Source of the DNA: Melastoma dodecandrum
Taxonomy: Eukaryota > Streptophyta > Magnoliopsida > Myrtales > Melastomataceae
Direction of reading: 5' to 3'
DNA length: 64,000 bases
NCBI GenBank assembly: GCA_029817715.1
Contig: JARUPY010000049.1
Location: forward strand, 186,001 to 250,000
Below are positions 20,159-33,656 of the stretch, piece after piece (positions within the stretch are counted from its first letter, which is position 1; the number at the start of each line of letters is the position of its first letter). Under the pieces are notes generated by a model that was not told where the DNA came from, ran no database searches, and worked only from the letters and a program-made list of their open reading frames with translations. A program made the position numbers and the translations under genes.

Positions 20159-23100
20159 GACCACCTTAACATGGTCATATCAATGGTTCCTGGGATGAAA
20201 CATGCCGACAATAAATATAAATACACACAAATATATACAATTACTTATTTTAAAATTAATGAAATAAAAAATAATTTATGTATTGAATTTTAAAAATTTT
20301 ACTTATTCAATGGGCCTAACTCATCCGTTAATGGGCCGAAATCCCTGGATCATCTCTTACTCGACTATTTTCTTTTTATAGACCGAGATCAGTTTTAGTA
20401 CTGAAGTCATTTGATATTCAACTCCACAAAAATCTTCCCACGTTTCAATTCATTTCATACTTTCTTTCCTTTTTTTGGTCATTAAGCCAGTCGTCCAAGA
20501 AGCCAGCCAATGACCCAAAAATCACCCGTTTCACGGAGCTCTTGTCGAATCAGATTGCTACCGAATATCTTATTCTTTATCAACCCATAAATATGAACGG
20601 ATGGACCTCTTTCTCGAAATGGGTATGTGAAGTAGCTGAACGATCGTAATTTAACTATGATGGAAGAAAGTGAACATGTAAACCTCTTCCTTAGATGATA
20701 ATGACAGCGGGATTTTAGCTTAAGGGAGTCCATCTTTCCTGATCGGCCAAAATCTCCATTGGAAAATCAACTACACCAAACATCCTCGTGGGTCCTACCA
20801 ATGATAATGACCCACTGCCCTATCCTGTCCTGCCTGTCTCGAAAAATTCCCCCGAGGATGGCACTCCGTTTCAAAATGCACCTTTGACCCCGAGGGTTAT
20901 TCGAGGGTTTCGTTGGAAAGTAATGTTCATATTTCATGAAATATGGCGAGTGATGTTTAAAATTTGTCAATGTTCCTAATTCGATGTTATAGATACTTAC
21001 TTGGTATGACACTCGGTATTTATGAGACCAAGTTTGTCTTTAAAAAGTTGAGAGTTCAACGTTAGAAATAACAAATTCCTTAATGAACCGAATGAAGGGA
21101 AATATTACTTTTCGAATTTTAAAAGTTATTATTTTATTTAGACAAATATTTTCTCGATAAATATTAGAGGTTCTTTTCGATGGCTTTTGCCTTTTCCTCT
21201 ATTAATTTTGGTTTTGCTGATGAGCTTGAGAAGCTATTATATAAAATCATAGCGTTGTGTTGCTGTAACACTTCGCTTGTCTTCGATGATGAGCTTGAGA
21301 AATGTGATGTTATGTTATAGTAAGGTGTCACTGTAATACTGCGTTGGTTCTTTTGTAAAAGCCGAAATAATTAATTTTCTAGAATAAACTATTGAAATTA
21401 ATCGGTATTACGAATTATCCTAAATAATTCGATGTTCAATCATTATCCGGATGTTCTAAATATTTTAATTTAATTTAGAATATATTTTATCATAATTATG
21501 GAAGTTAATCAAAATCTTTTTTATTAATTCATTCATAAGAGGAAAGCTTATCTTTAGTGATTAGCTTGAGTAAAGTGTTGTTAAGCCACAACTAGCGTGA
21601 GCCAATACGTTGCTACCTTACAGTATGCTGCTACTGTCTTGTTAACGCTTGTTCATTAAATATATGGAAATAAATATTTCTTATATATTTTAAATTAATT
21701 CAGAATATATATCTAAATATCTAAATACATTAAATTTGATACATTCCAAATCATACGTTTAGACAACTCAATATTATAATATTAGCTTTCCATGTTTATA
21801 TTTGGAAACAAAATATTTTATTCTGATCAACTGCAGCAGCGTTACGCTGTAAAGAGATAAAATGACAAATCAAATAATCTTGATTTTAATAATTCATCTG
21901 ATAAGATTATCACTAGGTCGGGTAATCTATAAAACATGGAAATAAATAATCTTATTCAGGTGAGATAGGTTAACCAAGGGAAGTTACCGTTTGAGAAGTT
22001 TCGTTCTCGGACAATGACCGTTGAGCAGACATCTTCTCAGACCTGTGTGCAGTTTTGGAAACAAATCAAGGGAATCGTCCTAATGAACCGAGACATCTTC
22101 CCACGATGTTTTCCCCATAAAATTCAGACTAGGCTATCAGACCAAATGGCCTTTGTGCGTCTAAGTGGTCTGCGTAGTTGTCCAAAGTCTGTGTGATCTG
22201 AGTGAAGCTTTGATGATCTGTGTAAGCATGTTGATCGCCGGAGAATAGAAGGTACTAAGTGATCGCCTGGTTCTTACCTCCCGCAGTCTGCGTGTGGGAG
22301 TGTCAAGGGCTGAGTGCGACCTTAATCGTCGTGAGAGGGACTGTGTGTCCTCGGTGCGTTCAACGAGCTGCTGGCGAATCGTCTGAGGGAAGCTAAGTGA
22401 ATACCTGTTTTGATTGCAGTAACCAGTTGCTGACCCATCGGCAAGAAGTCGTTCTTGTCGTGTCTTTTCGTAGGGAAGTCTCGAGCCTACGGAGTTTGAG
22501 CATAAACACGCACTTGCGGGTGCGCGCCAGATGTCTCGTGCCTGCAGGGTAGAGCAGGAGTTGGGAACGCCACCAGAGTGGAAAGAGGTCATCCCGAGCA
22601 CAGGGTGTTGTGCAGAAGTCTCGACCTCCTGAGGGATAGTAAAGCAGATTGCGTGAGAGCCGCCGGAGCTGAAAATTCCACCATAGGCACTGGGTGTGCA
22701 GTGTAGTGAGTCACGGTTGTAGTAACCGTGCACGTCCGAACTGAGTGTGGGATGGATACCTCGACTTCGCCGTGTGCGAAGCTAGGTTCCATTGTGTGAG
22801 GAACCAATCCATGTTTTATCTCTTTTGTTATCTGACTCTTTGTGGTTGTCTCTTGAGTACTTACAGGTTCATCTTGAGAAGAGACAAAAGGTGTGTGGAA
22901 ATCCTCTGTTGAGCTATTAAGTGCTGAAGCATTCCTCTATTGTGAAACAGAAACGTGAGCATCATTCTGCTGGAAATCCTTTGAGCAATCAACTACTGAG
23001 CGTGAGCATCATTCTGCTGGAAACTAGAAGTCGCCTACGGTGTGAAGGAGTTGATCGTTGTCCAGGAGTGATATCCTCTTGTAAAGGATTTTAACTCTCA

Positions 23101-25602
23101 CTTGTTGATATACCAAAAGCCTAGTGCAACGGGTCATTTGCACCCATTATATTTATATAGTGGAATCACCTCAACGGTGGAAAGTGGACGTAGGTCGATT
23201 AAGGTCGAACCACTATAAACCACTGTGTCCATTACGATCGCGCCAATACTCGTACGAAAACCTACTCGATCAGGTCGTAACGGTTACAACAAAGCAAATA
23301 TCATAATATGAGAAATGCTCTGCTGTGATAAAGTACGCTTCCGTTTACATTGTGAAAGGGCGAAAAAGTTACAATCACTAATTCACCCATGTTAGTGCAG
23401 CTGAACGATCCAACATTAGGGAAAGATTCTTCCCAGGGGCGTCTTTAATGGTATCAACAACTACAAGAACAACGTGACCAGAAGCTAACATTTCAATCAA
23501 CTTTTATGTCGAGGTACTCTCTTCCCCACCCACCAATCTGTTCTACTGAAAAATTAGTACATATTTTCAATGTTTATACAAGATTACTGATTGAAATAGT
23601 AAAGGATTCTTGATTTCTTGTTAAAGTATTTCAAAAAATGCAATAACTTAAAAGGATATAGATTTCACTATGAAGAAAACAAACTAATTCTCATTTATAC
23701 TTACTTCCATTCAACTTTTCTCCCATATTTGCTATTTTATTAACCAACCATTACTCATTCATTTGTCGATTAACACATGGGTTGGTTGGTTCGAGAAGAA
23801 GCAAGGCACTTTCTTGCCTGTTATCTTCCATTCAAAATTTATGACGTAAATGTTTTTATTAAATATTCCCGAATTGATAATTTCAGTTGCACCATTCATA
23901 AATTATATACACAACACTCGAAGTATGATATTCAGGTTAAGTAATCACATCAAACATGAAATATTCTCTCTTTACAACGTGAGTTATGAGAATTTATAAC
24001 AAGTTTAAGGGACGTCGTAATAGCAGCAAGCTTTGATCTCTCGCCCAATCATCTCGTCCCCCTATTAATAATCGGAACATAATCGCACCTCATAGAAATT
24101 TCTTAGATTTTCTAATTTGTAACTTATGTGGGTTTGGTAGTAACATAGAAATTGGTAGTAGGTGTATCTATTTTCCTTGTCTGTATGTAGATAGAATTGA
24201 ATGGCTCGAACGAGGGTTAGGTGGCAAAGTTTGGAGACAATGTGAGATGAGGCCTGGCTATGAAAGAGCAAAGCAACGTCAAGCCTTCATAAGAAAAAAC
24301 AAAATCAGTTGGAGAAAGAAAGGCTGACGCGGGAATGGCCAAACATGAGTTGCTACGACATGACACGAATCAAGTTGGAGTCATTCTTCTAACCGTCGAC
24401 TGTTAGAGCAAGTCAAGAATCGAGAAGGATACAATCGAGAAAAGAAGGCAATCGGGAACCCGACTCGAGCTAAAACGGGTCAGCGAAGCAAAGCGACAAA
24501 ATCGATCATAGAGGCTTTTGACTACCTTTTTCTAAACAAGCATTGGTCCATCGAAGGTCGTGCTCAACTATATAAAGCTGTTGTATCCCTAAAAAAATTA
24601 CCAGCACTGTTATCATATTTCAATAGTAAAAGATTTTATCTTTTCATAATTGAACGGATTCTCCTTTAACCTAACTCTTCGCTTAGTGGATTTTAAGAGC
24701 ATATTGAGTTGTGTGTGCAAATTGGCGGTGGTAAAACTGTCTCTTCCATGTTGTCCCTCACCCATGTGTCGTATCACAATGGTATTTTTTTTATGTGTGC
24801 GCGTCTGAGTCTTTATATGTTGATCACGGTGACATTTCTGATCTAGTACCCCTTTATTTTGTTCAGAATCGAGTCATTTACTTCTTAACGTTTCGACTCG
24901 CCTCTCTACTTGAAAGAGGACTCCCTCTTACGTAATTTGTGCTATCAACCCTCTTCCCACCCTCCAGTAGAGAAACCAAGCCTCTCTGTTTCATTTTTCT
25001 TAACTCGCACGCATTTTCACTCATTCTATTCCTTTTTTCTATTGTCTAGCTTCTTTCTGAAGCTTCCTGCATCGAAGGTGTGCATCCCGTTGACAGGGAA
25101 AGATTTGCCGGCAATTAGGCAATAAGAATTAGAAATTAACAAGCTCTTTAAACGAGGAAAAGTCTATCTATCAGGTGATAGATCCAAGATCTAAAATTAG
25201 TGATCATGATGGCGATAATAATTCATGTGTCGTAAGATTATATTATATTGCCGACAAATATCAACGTGATTCAGGCCTGACGTACTCCATGATTGAAATA
25301 AACGATCTAACGATTTTTTTTTATTCACTTCAAAACATACAAGTAAAAAAACTAAAATAATTTAGAATATAATTAAAATCTTGGTAAGAATAAAACTATA
25401 GTTTGAAAAGTCACATATTTGAAAAATCTCCCGAGAAATGTTTCACCAAAGAGTCAATTGAAGGTTTGATGGGCATGCTTTCCGGGTTCTTTCTTGGAAT
25501 GGAGTTAGAGAAACGTCCTTCTCACATTGCGGAAAGGAACATGATGCTTACAATAAGATTCAGTCGGACGCTCAACATTCAAATCGTCAGAACATAAGTG
25601 AG
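20159..25602. other. 5.4-kb intergenic region between LAC-B and LAC-C
   Basis: No supported gene. 21200-21860 has several imperfect copies of a GTTGCTGTAACAC-like motif and two copies of GATGAGCTTGAGAA. 22000-23100 is GC-richer than its surroundings, contains an unrecognised 190-codon minus-strand frame without family motifs, and a 23-base direct repeat at 22954-22976 and 23001-23023; it could be a decayed retroelement LTR but I could not find its ends. 23300-25600 is AT-rich. The last few hundred bases should hold the LAC-C promoter; no clear TATA box was found there. Confidence 0.35.
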
Positions 25603-27888
25603 ATGACGTTACGTCAGTTTCTTGTCCACCTCGTGCTTGTTCTCCTCAGCGGCACCGTCCCCTTCCCGGCGAGTGGGGGAGATGTGTATTACTACGATTT
25701 CATCGTAAGTGTCTGTTCTATGCTTCTGGTGGAGGTATGACGCGTGAACTTAAGGTTTTGTTGTGTTGTGTTTGTGTTCGAAAAAAAAAAGGTAAAAGAG
25801 AGCAACTTTACAAGATTATGCAAAACGAAGCCAATTATGACGGTGAACGAGAGTTTCCCCGGGCCGGTGATAAGGGCTCGAAGAGGGGACAAGGTTTTCG
25901 TGAACGTGCACAATCAAGGAGACTATGGACTCACCCTCCATTGGTCAGTGATGTCGAAAGTCCCGATCGGGGTTGGAGATTTCTTTTAGTTTTGATTAAG
26001 TTTTGCCAGATTCTTTGGACCTGTCTTGATCTGGCAGGCATGGAGTTCGGCAACCGAGAAACCCTTGGTCAGACGGGCCGGATCACATTACTCAATGTAA
26101 GATAATGCCATCGACGAACTTCACTTATGAAGTTGACTTCACTGTAGAGGAAGGGACGGTATGGTGGCATGCTCACAGCGACTGGACCCGGGCGACCGTT
26201 CATGGCGCGATTGTGCTTCTGCCGGCTGAAGGGACTACATACCCTTTTCCTGATCCTGACGGCGAAGAAGTCATCGTACTTGGTAGGGGCAGTCAGTATC
26301 AGTTCTTTGGTGTTCCGTCAAGTCATCTAACAATGGCTCCATTAATTTTCTCTCCGGACTTCGCCACAGCTTCATGGTACGAGGGAAATCTCAACCAAAT
26401 CGTGAACGAGGGACTAATAACTGGTGCAGATTTGCCACATTCCATTAGCTATGTGATCAATGGCTATCCCGGAGATCTAGCCGCAAAATGCCCCACAAGT
26501 AAGATCTTTTGCGACTCCTGACTAGGTCCCCACTATTTTCATTTTGCTTTAGCCGAGCATTAATTACACCTCTGTCTATCCTTCAGCAGGGGAAACATAT
26601 AGTTGGGCCGTGGAATATGGGAAAACCTATCTCATCCGGCTTGTCAATGCCGTGATCAAGTCAGAACTCTTCTTTGCTATCGCAGGACACAACCTCACCG
26701 TTGTCGCGATGGACGGAGCATACATAAAACCCATAGTCACTCCCTACATAGTCTCGAGCCCTGGTCGAACAATGGATATATTACTCACCGCAAACCAAAC
26801 TCCAGGGTTATACTACTTGGCCAGCCGACAGTTCCAAACAGAGGACATCAGCGTCATCGAATTCGACCACTCCAATGCCACGGCTATCCTCCAATACAAC
26901 GGGATATCTAACTCTTCGTTGCCTCCCAAGTTTCCCGATGACCTTCCAGTGTATAGGGACTACAAGGCCTCAGAAATCTTCATGAGCCAGATCAGGGGCT
27001 TGGCGACTAAGGAGCACCCGATCGATGTCCCCATTGATATCACTACTCGGATGTTTGTAGTGGTTTCCATGAACATAGTTTACTGCCTTAATACGTGCTC
27101 GTCTGACTATAAGATCGCTACGAGCCTAAACAACATAAGCTGGCTCGATCCTCATGTCGACATACTGACAGCATACTACAGGTTTTTGTTTCTAGTGATC
27201 TCTTAGATTATGAGTCGCCAAAAATTTTATCCGACATTTTATATGCAGGAATATCAGCGGAATCTACGAGGAGTTCCCTGATGATCCACCAATGTGGTAC
27301 AACTTCACGGGAGATTACTCCGCTCAAGACATGAAAGTTACTATCAAAGGGACGAAGGTGAAGATCCTCAACTTCAATGAGACGGTCGAACTGATCTTTC
27401 AAGGTACGACCGCCGGATATATGAATCACCCGATGCACTTGCACGGCCAAAGTTTCTATGTCATCGGGAGCGGTTATGGGGACTTCAACAATGAAACAGA
27501 TCCTCAGAACTTTAATCTAGTCGATCCTCCAAAGCTCAACACGTATCCCGTCCCAAGGAAGGGCTGGGCAGCCGTTAGATTCCGAGCAGATAACCCAGGT
27601 AGCTCACCACATCCTCCCCACAAGAGAATGTGTGTATCCAGAATCTCATCGTTTCCCGGCAAGTTTTCTAACGAGTTGTGCCGGATACCATTTGGAACAG
27701 GCGTCTGGTTTTGGCATTGCCATCTAGATAATCATTTGAGTTGGGGGATGGACGGAGTTTTCATAGTGCTGAACGGAGACACAGAGGAAACAAGTATGCG
27801 GCCACCGCCGCAGGGGATGCCGTCATGCCCATCTTGGACCGTCCCTTTTGAATTTATCAATCCCCACGAGAACAACGACCCTATGTGA
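25603..27888 (+). CDS. laccase LAC-C (multicopper oxidase, LAC14-like), intact
   Basis: Seven exons: 25603-25704, 25792-25943, 26038-26282, 26370-26498, 26590-27181, 27249-27598 and 27701-27888, totalling 1758 nt, 585 residues. Signal peptide of about 26 residues (LVHLVLVLLSG), then YYYDFI-VKES. Ligands: HWHG at 84-87, WWHAHS, HPMHLH, and HCHLDNHLSWGM with C530 and axial M540. All splice sites are GT-AG with conserved phases. The first acceptor is preceded by a ten-A run instead of pyrimidines, which may weaken it. Intron 6 (102 bases) is a multiple of three and free of stops, so its retention would add 34 residues just before the last copper motif. Relative to LAC-D and E one residue is missing before MNHPMHLHG. 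The tail after PSCPSWTVPFEF is longer than in LAC-A. Polyadenylation signal AATAAA near 27990. Confidence 0.92.
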
Positions 27889-30800
27889 TGCACATCCACT
27901 CGAAGAAAGTATAATGCTTAGCTCGCGGACGAGTCGACGAAATTCATCCGTCTAAAAACAATAGTTGTGTGTTAGAAACATTTTAACCCAATAAATAAAT
28001 TTTATTTTAGTGATATTTTTAATCACGTCTCTCATAATTATAATGGTAATATTTGGACTATGTATGTGTCACAATGAAAGGCCGGTTTTGATAAGGTAGA
28101 AATTTTTTAAAATTGTTTTATGATGATAGAAACTTTTTTGAGAGCGCAAATTTTTCACAGTTCGGGGATATGTGGGCTTCCTCGGACTGGGATCCGATTA
28201 GTTCGAACAAAACCCAACTGGTTGTAATAAACGATTTTGTTTTGGGATGGGTCCATTAAGATGTAAACGATTGTACCCATCGCAAGGGACTGTGTTTAAT
28301 TCAGTTAGGATTACTCGGTCAGGTAACCCAAGCTATTATCGTGCCTTATCTACTCAAGCTTATAATATACCTGTATTTACTAGATAATTTTTAACCTCTC
28401 TCCTTTGTAGGCATTTTCAAAGGGTAGACGATAGAATATATATAAACAAAAAAGATTTCGAAATATACTTAATGAAAAAGGTACTACGTGAAAAACCGAT
28501 AAGAGCACAATTAGTGGCATCCTTTTAGGCCCTAGCTCGAATTCGAGCTCGTGCTCGGCTCGGTTCAATTATTTGGAGCTCGATTTCAACTTGCAAGGAT
28601 CGAATGCTGAACGAACTTAAACTCAACTCGACAACTCGAGCTCGATTCGGAAATACACACAGCTAAAAGTTGACTTGACAGACTCGAATTCGGCACGAAA
28701 AACATAATTATTAATAGACTATGTTTAGCAATAGAAATTCTGGGCCACAGATCTCGACGGAAATCACACAATGAACGTCCGAGTACAAGTTGCTCGTAGT
28801 GCCAGAGATTTCTGACGTATTTGGATCCGACTTGTCCAGCATCACTTCCGGAGCAAACAAACTATTAATGTATGAGCCGGCTTGAGCTCGATCAAGTTCG
28901 AGTTCGAACCAAACTTTAACCAATCCGGCTTGAGAGTAGCTTAGTTCATTTTCATCGATATTCACAATAAACAAAATATACATATAAAATAACAGCTGAA
29001 GTCTATATTATGTTGCTAACAATGAAATTTGATCCATAATATGTTAACGTTGTTATAATACTTCGAAATGTATATATTTTTTTTCCTAATTAGATCTGGC
29101 TTTCGCAATGATTTCATGCTTATATTTTTCTTCAAACCATACTAGGAAAAAGGACGAATGGAGTTAAGGCTGGCGGAAAATATTTTGCCCCAGTTGGAGC
29201 ATTTACACCCTCCTACATTTTCTACCATTTGCTTTTTCACCTAACAACAAGAAACAAAAATTGCAATAAATGATACAACTACGATTTTTGATATATTCCT
29301 ATAAATTCTTCTCTCTTTTTTTCCCGTTTCAACCAATTTAGTAAGAACTGAAAGAAGACGGACATTGGAAGTGGTTTAGGTGTCATCCTATTCAAGAAGA
29401 GGAAAAAGAATGTCAGCCCGATACAAGAATCGACAAGAGACGTGACGGAAAAATAAAGTTCTTCCAATGACATTGCCATCAGATTTGTCTTTGAAGTATT
29501 CCTATCAAGGGAAGTTACACATCATACGTTAGATTCACTAAAAGTGAAGAAATATAAATATTAAGTATTGTATAGATTTGTCACATTTGCCTTTTTTCTT
29601 TTAATGTTAGTAAACTCAATCTCCAAGAAAACTAAAACTATCACAAAAAAAATAGATAATTAGAATTCTTACTTGGAAATCCGACGATTAACTGAAAACA
29701 CAATGAACCAGAGAATATTCGGGCCTTAGGATTATCCGAGTATCTAAATTGTTTCGTAATATGTCAATATTTACGGTAACTAACACTCAACGAAACACGT
29801 GAACCGAGATGTATTGTCAGAAGCTCCCAAAGGTGGTCTTGTCCCCCTCCCTAAGCCAATCAATCATTTTACTCGACTTTTCATTTTCTTCTGGTTGTAG
29901 GTGTTAGGTGACAACTAATCTTCTCACCATATAGACAGATTGCCTAAAAACCAACTCAAACGCCTGAACAAGGCAACCGTGACTAATGTATTCGTCTCTT
30001 CATGCATTTACATGGCTAAAAAGACTCTCGCCTCTAATCAAATGGAATCTCGGGTGGTTTTGTTTGGTATGCAGGAGGAGAATAAGATTTATTCAAGAAA
30101 AACTATCATTAAATATTGGTGATAGGATTTTTAGGATTATGTTAAGAAGAACGATAAAATACTTAATCAAATTATCGCTATGCTGTCGTATTTTATTAAT
30201 CAACTTAATTGTCCTTATTTTCAACATTAGAGTGAACTCCAGAAACGTGTTTTTTGTGCTCACCAATGCTTCTGATCGACACATTTCGTTTGAATGGCAG
30301 AAGCTTTTCAAAAAGCACATGTAAAATCGACAATTATGTATGGATATTCAACATCCAAAAGGAACTACGGTTGCGCGCCGAATGTTCTCCGACCCTAGAA
30401 TTCGGGGCAGATGCTCGAATACGCGAAGAGTAGCTTGTACGGTCGACGCCCCTAGGATGTCTAAAATTTTATGAACCATAACAGTTTCAGTAACTAAATT
30501 CAGCACAATAGAGATGGTAAGTGTCGATATCATTCATTTCGATAACATGTATAAGTTAACCACCCACCAACTGATTTTCCATGAAATTTTTAAATGATAC
30601 TAATATAAGAACAATGGTACGACGAAACGTCGCATCGAAAATTTTGTTCATGAACTATTTTTGGTTGAGTAAGCTCACTACTCAAGCTAAATTAGGTAAT
30701 TTTTTATTTACGTGGCATATTATTTTTAAAAAAAATTCTTTTCTCCGTGTAATCAATTTTAAATGCATGCCACGGCCACACAACTTAATCCTAACTGAAT

Positions 30801-31317
30801 ATGTCTTCGCTAGTTTAGCATACTCTAGTCACGCGACTGTCTTACCGACGACATTGTGTGGTAGAATTCTCAGTTTCTTTTCAACTTTATTCTTAGGAAT
30901 TGTCGGAATTTCAGAGAACATTGTGGTGACGTAAAGGGTGGGATTGAAAAAAAAAACACTTTTTAAAATTATTAAATCTAGTTCTATAATTAGTGTTTCT
31001 TTATTACTTTAAACAATTGCTTCTAAATAGAAATTGTAGATTTTTTGTAACGCCAATTTGTTTTACTACCGAGATTATGTTCTATAGGGAGAAAAAGCTT
31101 TTATATATATTTAAAGGTTTCTAAGAAACCGAAAAACTTTTCACTGAATCAGACATTTCCTTAATGTTTTTTTATTTACCTTTTCTGAAATTTAATTTAC
31201 TCAACATATATAAAATTATATTGATGGAGAATTGAGAAAAAGAAGACCTTCACCTGTATTTCAACGTCCTAAATAACGGGGAAATAAATTTTCGGTTGGC
31301 GACACAGTCGTCGAGAT
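27889..31317. other. intergenic region between LAC-C and LAC-D
   Basis: About 3.4 kb, AT-rich, without a supported gene. At about 28530-28940 lies a tract with many GAGCTCG/CTCGAGCT repeats (starting near TAGGCCCTAGCTCG) that resembles the interior of the hAT-like element at 7536. It is probably a decayed miniature transposon, but I could not define ends or a target duplication. The remaining frames are short and unsupported. Confidence 0.35.
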
Positions 31318-31325
31318 TATATTTA
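31318..31325 (+). promoter_or_regulatory. putative TATA box of LAC-D
   Basis: TATATTTA about 45-52 bases upstream of the LAC-D start codon. Just upstream, 31248-31299 matches the proximal promoter block also present before LAC-E and LAC-F (TGTATTTCAA..GTCCTAA..TTTCGGTTGG). Confidence 0.45.
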
Positions 31326-31369
31326 TGCGGAGGCACGAAACTCAAAGCTTTCTTGTGGTAGCAAACAAA

Positions 31370-33656
31370 ATGATGACATGGCATTTGTTTCTCGTCCCCA
31401 TCGCCACCATTACTCTGCTCGGCGTCCTCCCTTTTGCCGCTCGCGGCGGAACAGTGCATCACTACGACTTCATCGTAAGTACGGCAAGCTTAGTGGCTGG
31501 GGAGGTAGTAAGAGGTAGGTTACTTGTTGTTGTTAAGGTTTTGTTTGATGTCATGGAGAAATGTGTAGGTGAAGGAGACGGAAGTCACGAGGTTATGTGA
31601 AACCAAGCCAATAATGACCGTGAACGACAGTTTCCCAGGGCCGGTCATTAGGGCTCGCCGAGGGGACACAGTTTATGTCAACATGCACAACCAAGGCGAC
31701 TACGGGCTAACGCTTCATTGGTACGCGATGTCGAATGATGTCAGTTCCTTGTAACGTGGATTAAGTTTCCAGTGCCTGATGAGACCTTGCGATTTGTGCA
31801 GGCATGGAGTAAGGCAGCCCGGAAATCCATGGTCGGATGGACCAGAACACATCACCCAATGCGCGATAAAGCCTTCGACGAACTTCACTTATGAGATTAA
31901 CTTCACCGAAGAGGAAGGGACGGTTTGGTGGCACGCTCACAGCGACTGGACCCGAGCGACCGTTCATGGCGCGATAGTGGTTCTTCCAGCTGAAGGGACA
32001 ACATACCCGTTTCCCGAGCCTGACGGTGAAGAGATCATCGTACTAGGTATGTGTCGCTCTTATGCACTACAGCAAGCATCTGGTTATGGATTAGTTGATT
32101 TTTTCTCCGGCATTGTTGCAGGCTCATGGTACGAAGGAAACCTCAATCAAATCGTGAACGATGCACTAGCCCAGGGTCAAATTCCGCCGCTGTCCGTTAG
32201 TTACTTGATCAATGGATATCCCGGAGACCTCGCCGTGGCATGCCCAATACGTAAATTTGTTCACAACTCGCTGATTAACTCACCATTTTCATCTCCGTGA
32301 TAAATCTAGTGTACGTTTCACAGGCCAGACATATCGTTGGGTGGTAGAATACGGGAAAACATACCTTATCCGTTTAGTAACAGCCGTGGTCGACGCGGAA
32401 GTCTTCTTCGCAATAGCCAGACACAACCTCACAATCGTTGCAATGGATGGAGCGTACATAAAGCCCATAATCACTCCATTTATAACCGCAAGCCCCGGTC
32501 GAACAATGGATATATTATTCACAGCGGACCAAACTCCGGGGCTGTATTACATGGCCACTCGAGAGCACCAAAGCGAGGACGCTTCTGTCACTGGCTTTGA
32601 CCACTCTAACGCCACAGCAATCCTTGAATACGCGGGGAATTATAGCTCTTCAGTTCAGCCACTTTTCCCCGAAAACCTTCCCGTGTACAGAGACTTCAAG
32701 GCCTCGGATATTTTCCTGGAGCAGATCAGGAGCTTGGCGAGCAAGGACCACCCCGTGGATGTTCCTCTTGATATAACCACACGGATGTTTGTCGTGGTTT
32801 CAATGAACACAATGGCTTGCAACAACGACACGTGCTTGCGCGACGAAAAGGTCGTCAGCTCCCTAAACAACATCAGCTGGCTCGACCCTCCCGTCGACAT
32901 CCTGAAAGCATATTACTGGTTTATCATAACTATCTTCATCACCACTTATTTCCATTCCCGACCATTTACAAACTTTGCGAAATTAATCCACATCTTGTTA
33001 GTAGGAATATTAGCGGAATCTACGGGGACTTCCCCGATTATCCACCGACGTGGTACAACTTCACGGAGGATTACTTTGAAGAATCCTTCTCAACTACTTG
33101 GAAAGGGACAACGGTGAAGGTCCTCAACTTCAACGAAACTGTGGAACTGATATTCCAAGGCACAGATCTCCTCCTCGGGTCCATGAATCACCCGATCCAT
33201 TTGCATGGCCAAAGCTTCTACGTCATCGGGTTCGGCACTGGAAACTTTAACAACGAAACCGATCCTCTGAGCTTTAACCTGGTCGACCCTCCGAAGCTCA
33301 ACACCTATTCTGTCCCAAAGAACGGCTGGGCAGCCATCAGGTTCCGAGCGGATAACCCAGGTAGAAAGTCCTGGCATCCCTTGCGGTGAGCCACTTGCTT
33401 GGTTTCTTCGTGCAATTACTAACTTTCGGCGGATCCTGTTCGAACAGGTGTCTGGTTTCTTCACTGCCATCTGGAGCATCACCAGAGCTGGGGAATGGAC
33501 GGAGTCTTCATAGTGTTGAACGGGACCACAGAGGAAACGAGCATGAGGCCGCCGCCGCCGGGGATGCCGTCATGCCCATCATGGACCACCACCATCCCTT
33601 TTGAATTTCTCGACTCGAACGTTAATGACATGACGGCTAAAAGGCTGGCACAGTAA
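31370..33656 (+). CDS. laccase LAC-D (multicopper oxidase, LAC14-like), intact
   Basis: Seven exons: 31370-31474, 31569-31720, 31802-32046, 32122-32250, 32324-32918, 33005-33360 and 33448-33656, totalling 1791 nt, 596 residues. Start placed at the first of two adjacent ATGs; an upstream in-frame ATG at 31325 would spoil the signal peptide. Signal peptide (MMTWHLFLVPIATITLLGVLPFAARG), then HHYDFI-VKETEVTRLC. Ligands: HWHG at 85-88, WWHAHS, HPIHLH, and [12 protein letters not shown] with C534 and axial M544. The L1 motif has Gly for Arg in RQPGNPW. Many Asn-X-Ser/Thr sites fit a secreted glycoprotein. The C-terminal tail (DSNVNDMTAKRLAQ) is longer than in LAC-C and E because the stop lies further downstream. 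AATAAA at 33759-33764. The 16.5-kb composite retroelement begins about 1 kb downstream. Confidence 0.93.

Noticed and set aside
22161..22733. 190-codon minus-strand frame
   Set aside because: No family motif, no splice partners and Ser/Arg/Thr-rich composition typical of chance frames in GC-rich DNA.
31325..31369. Upstream in-frame ATG as the LAC-D start
   Set aside because: It would add 15 polar residues before the signal peptide and lies at or inside the putative TATA region; the paralogues start at the position equivalent to 31370.
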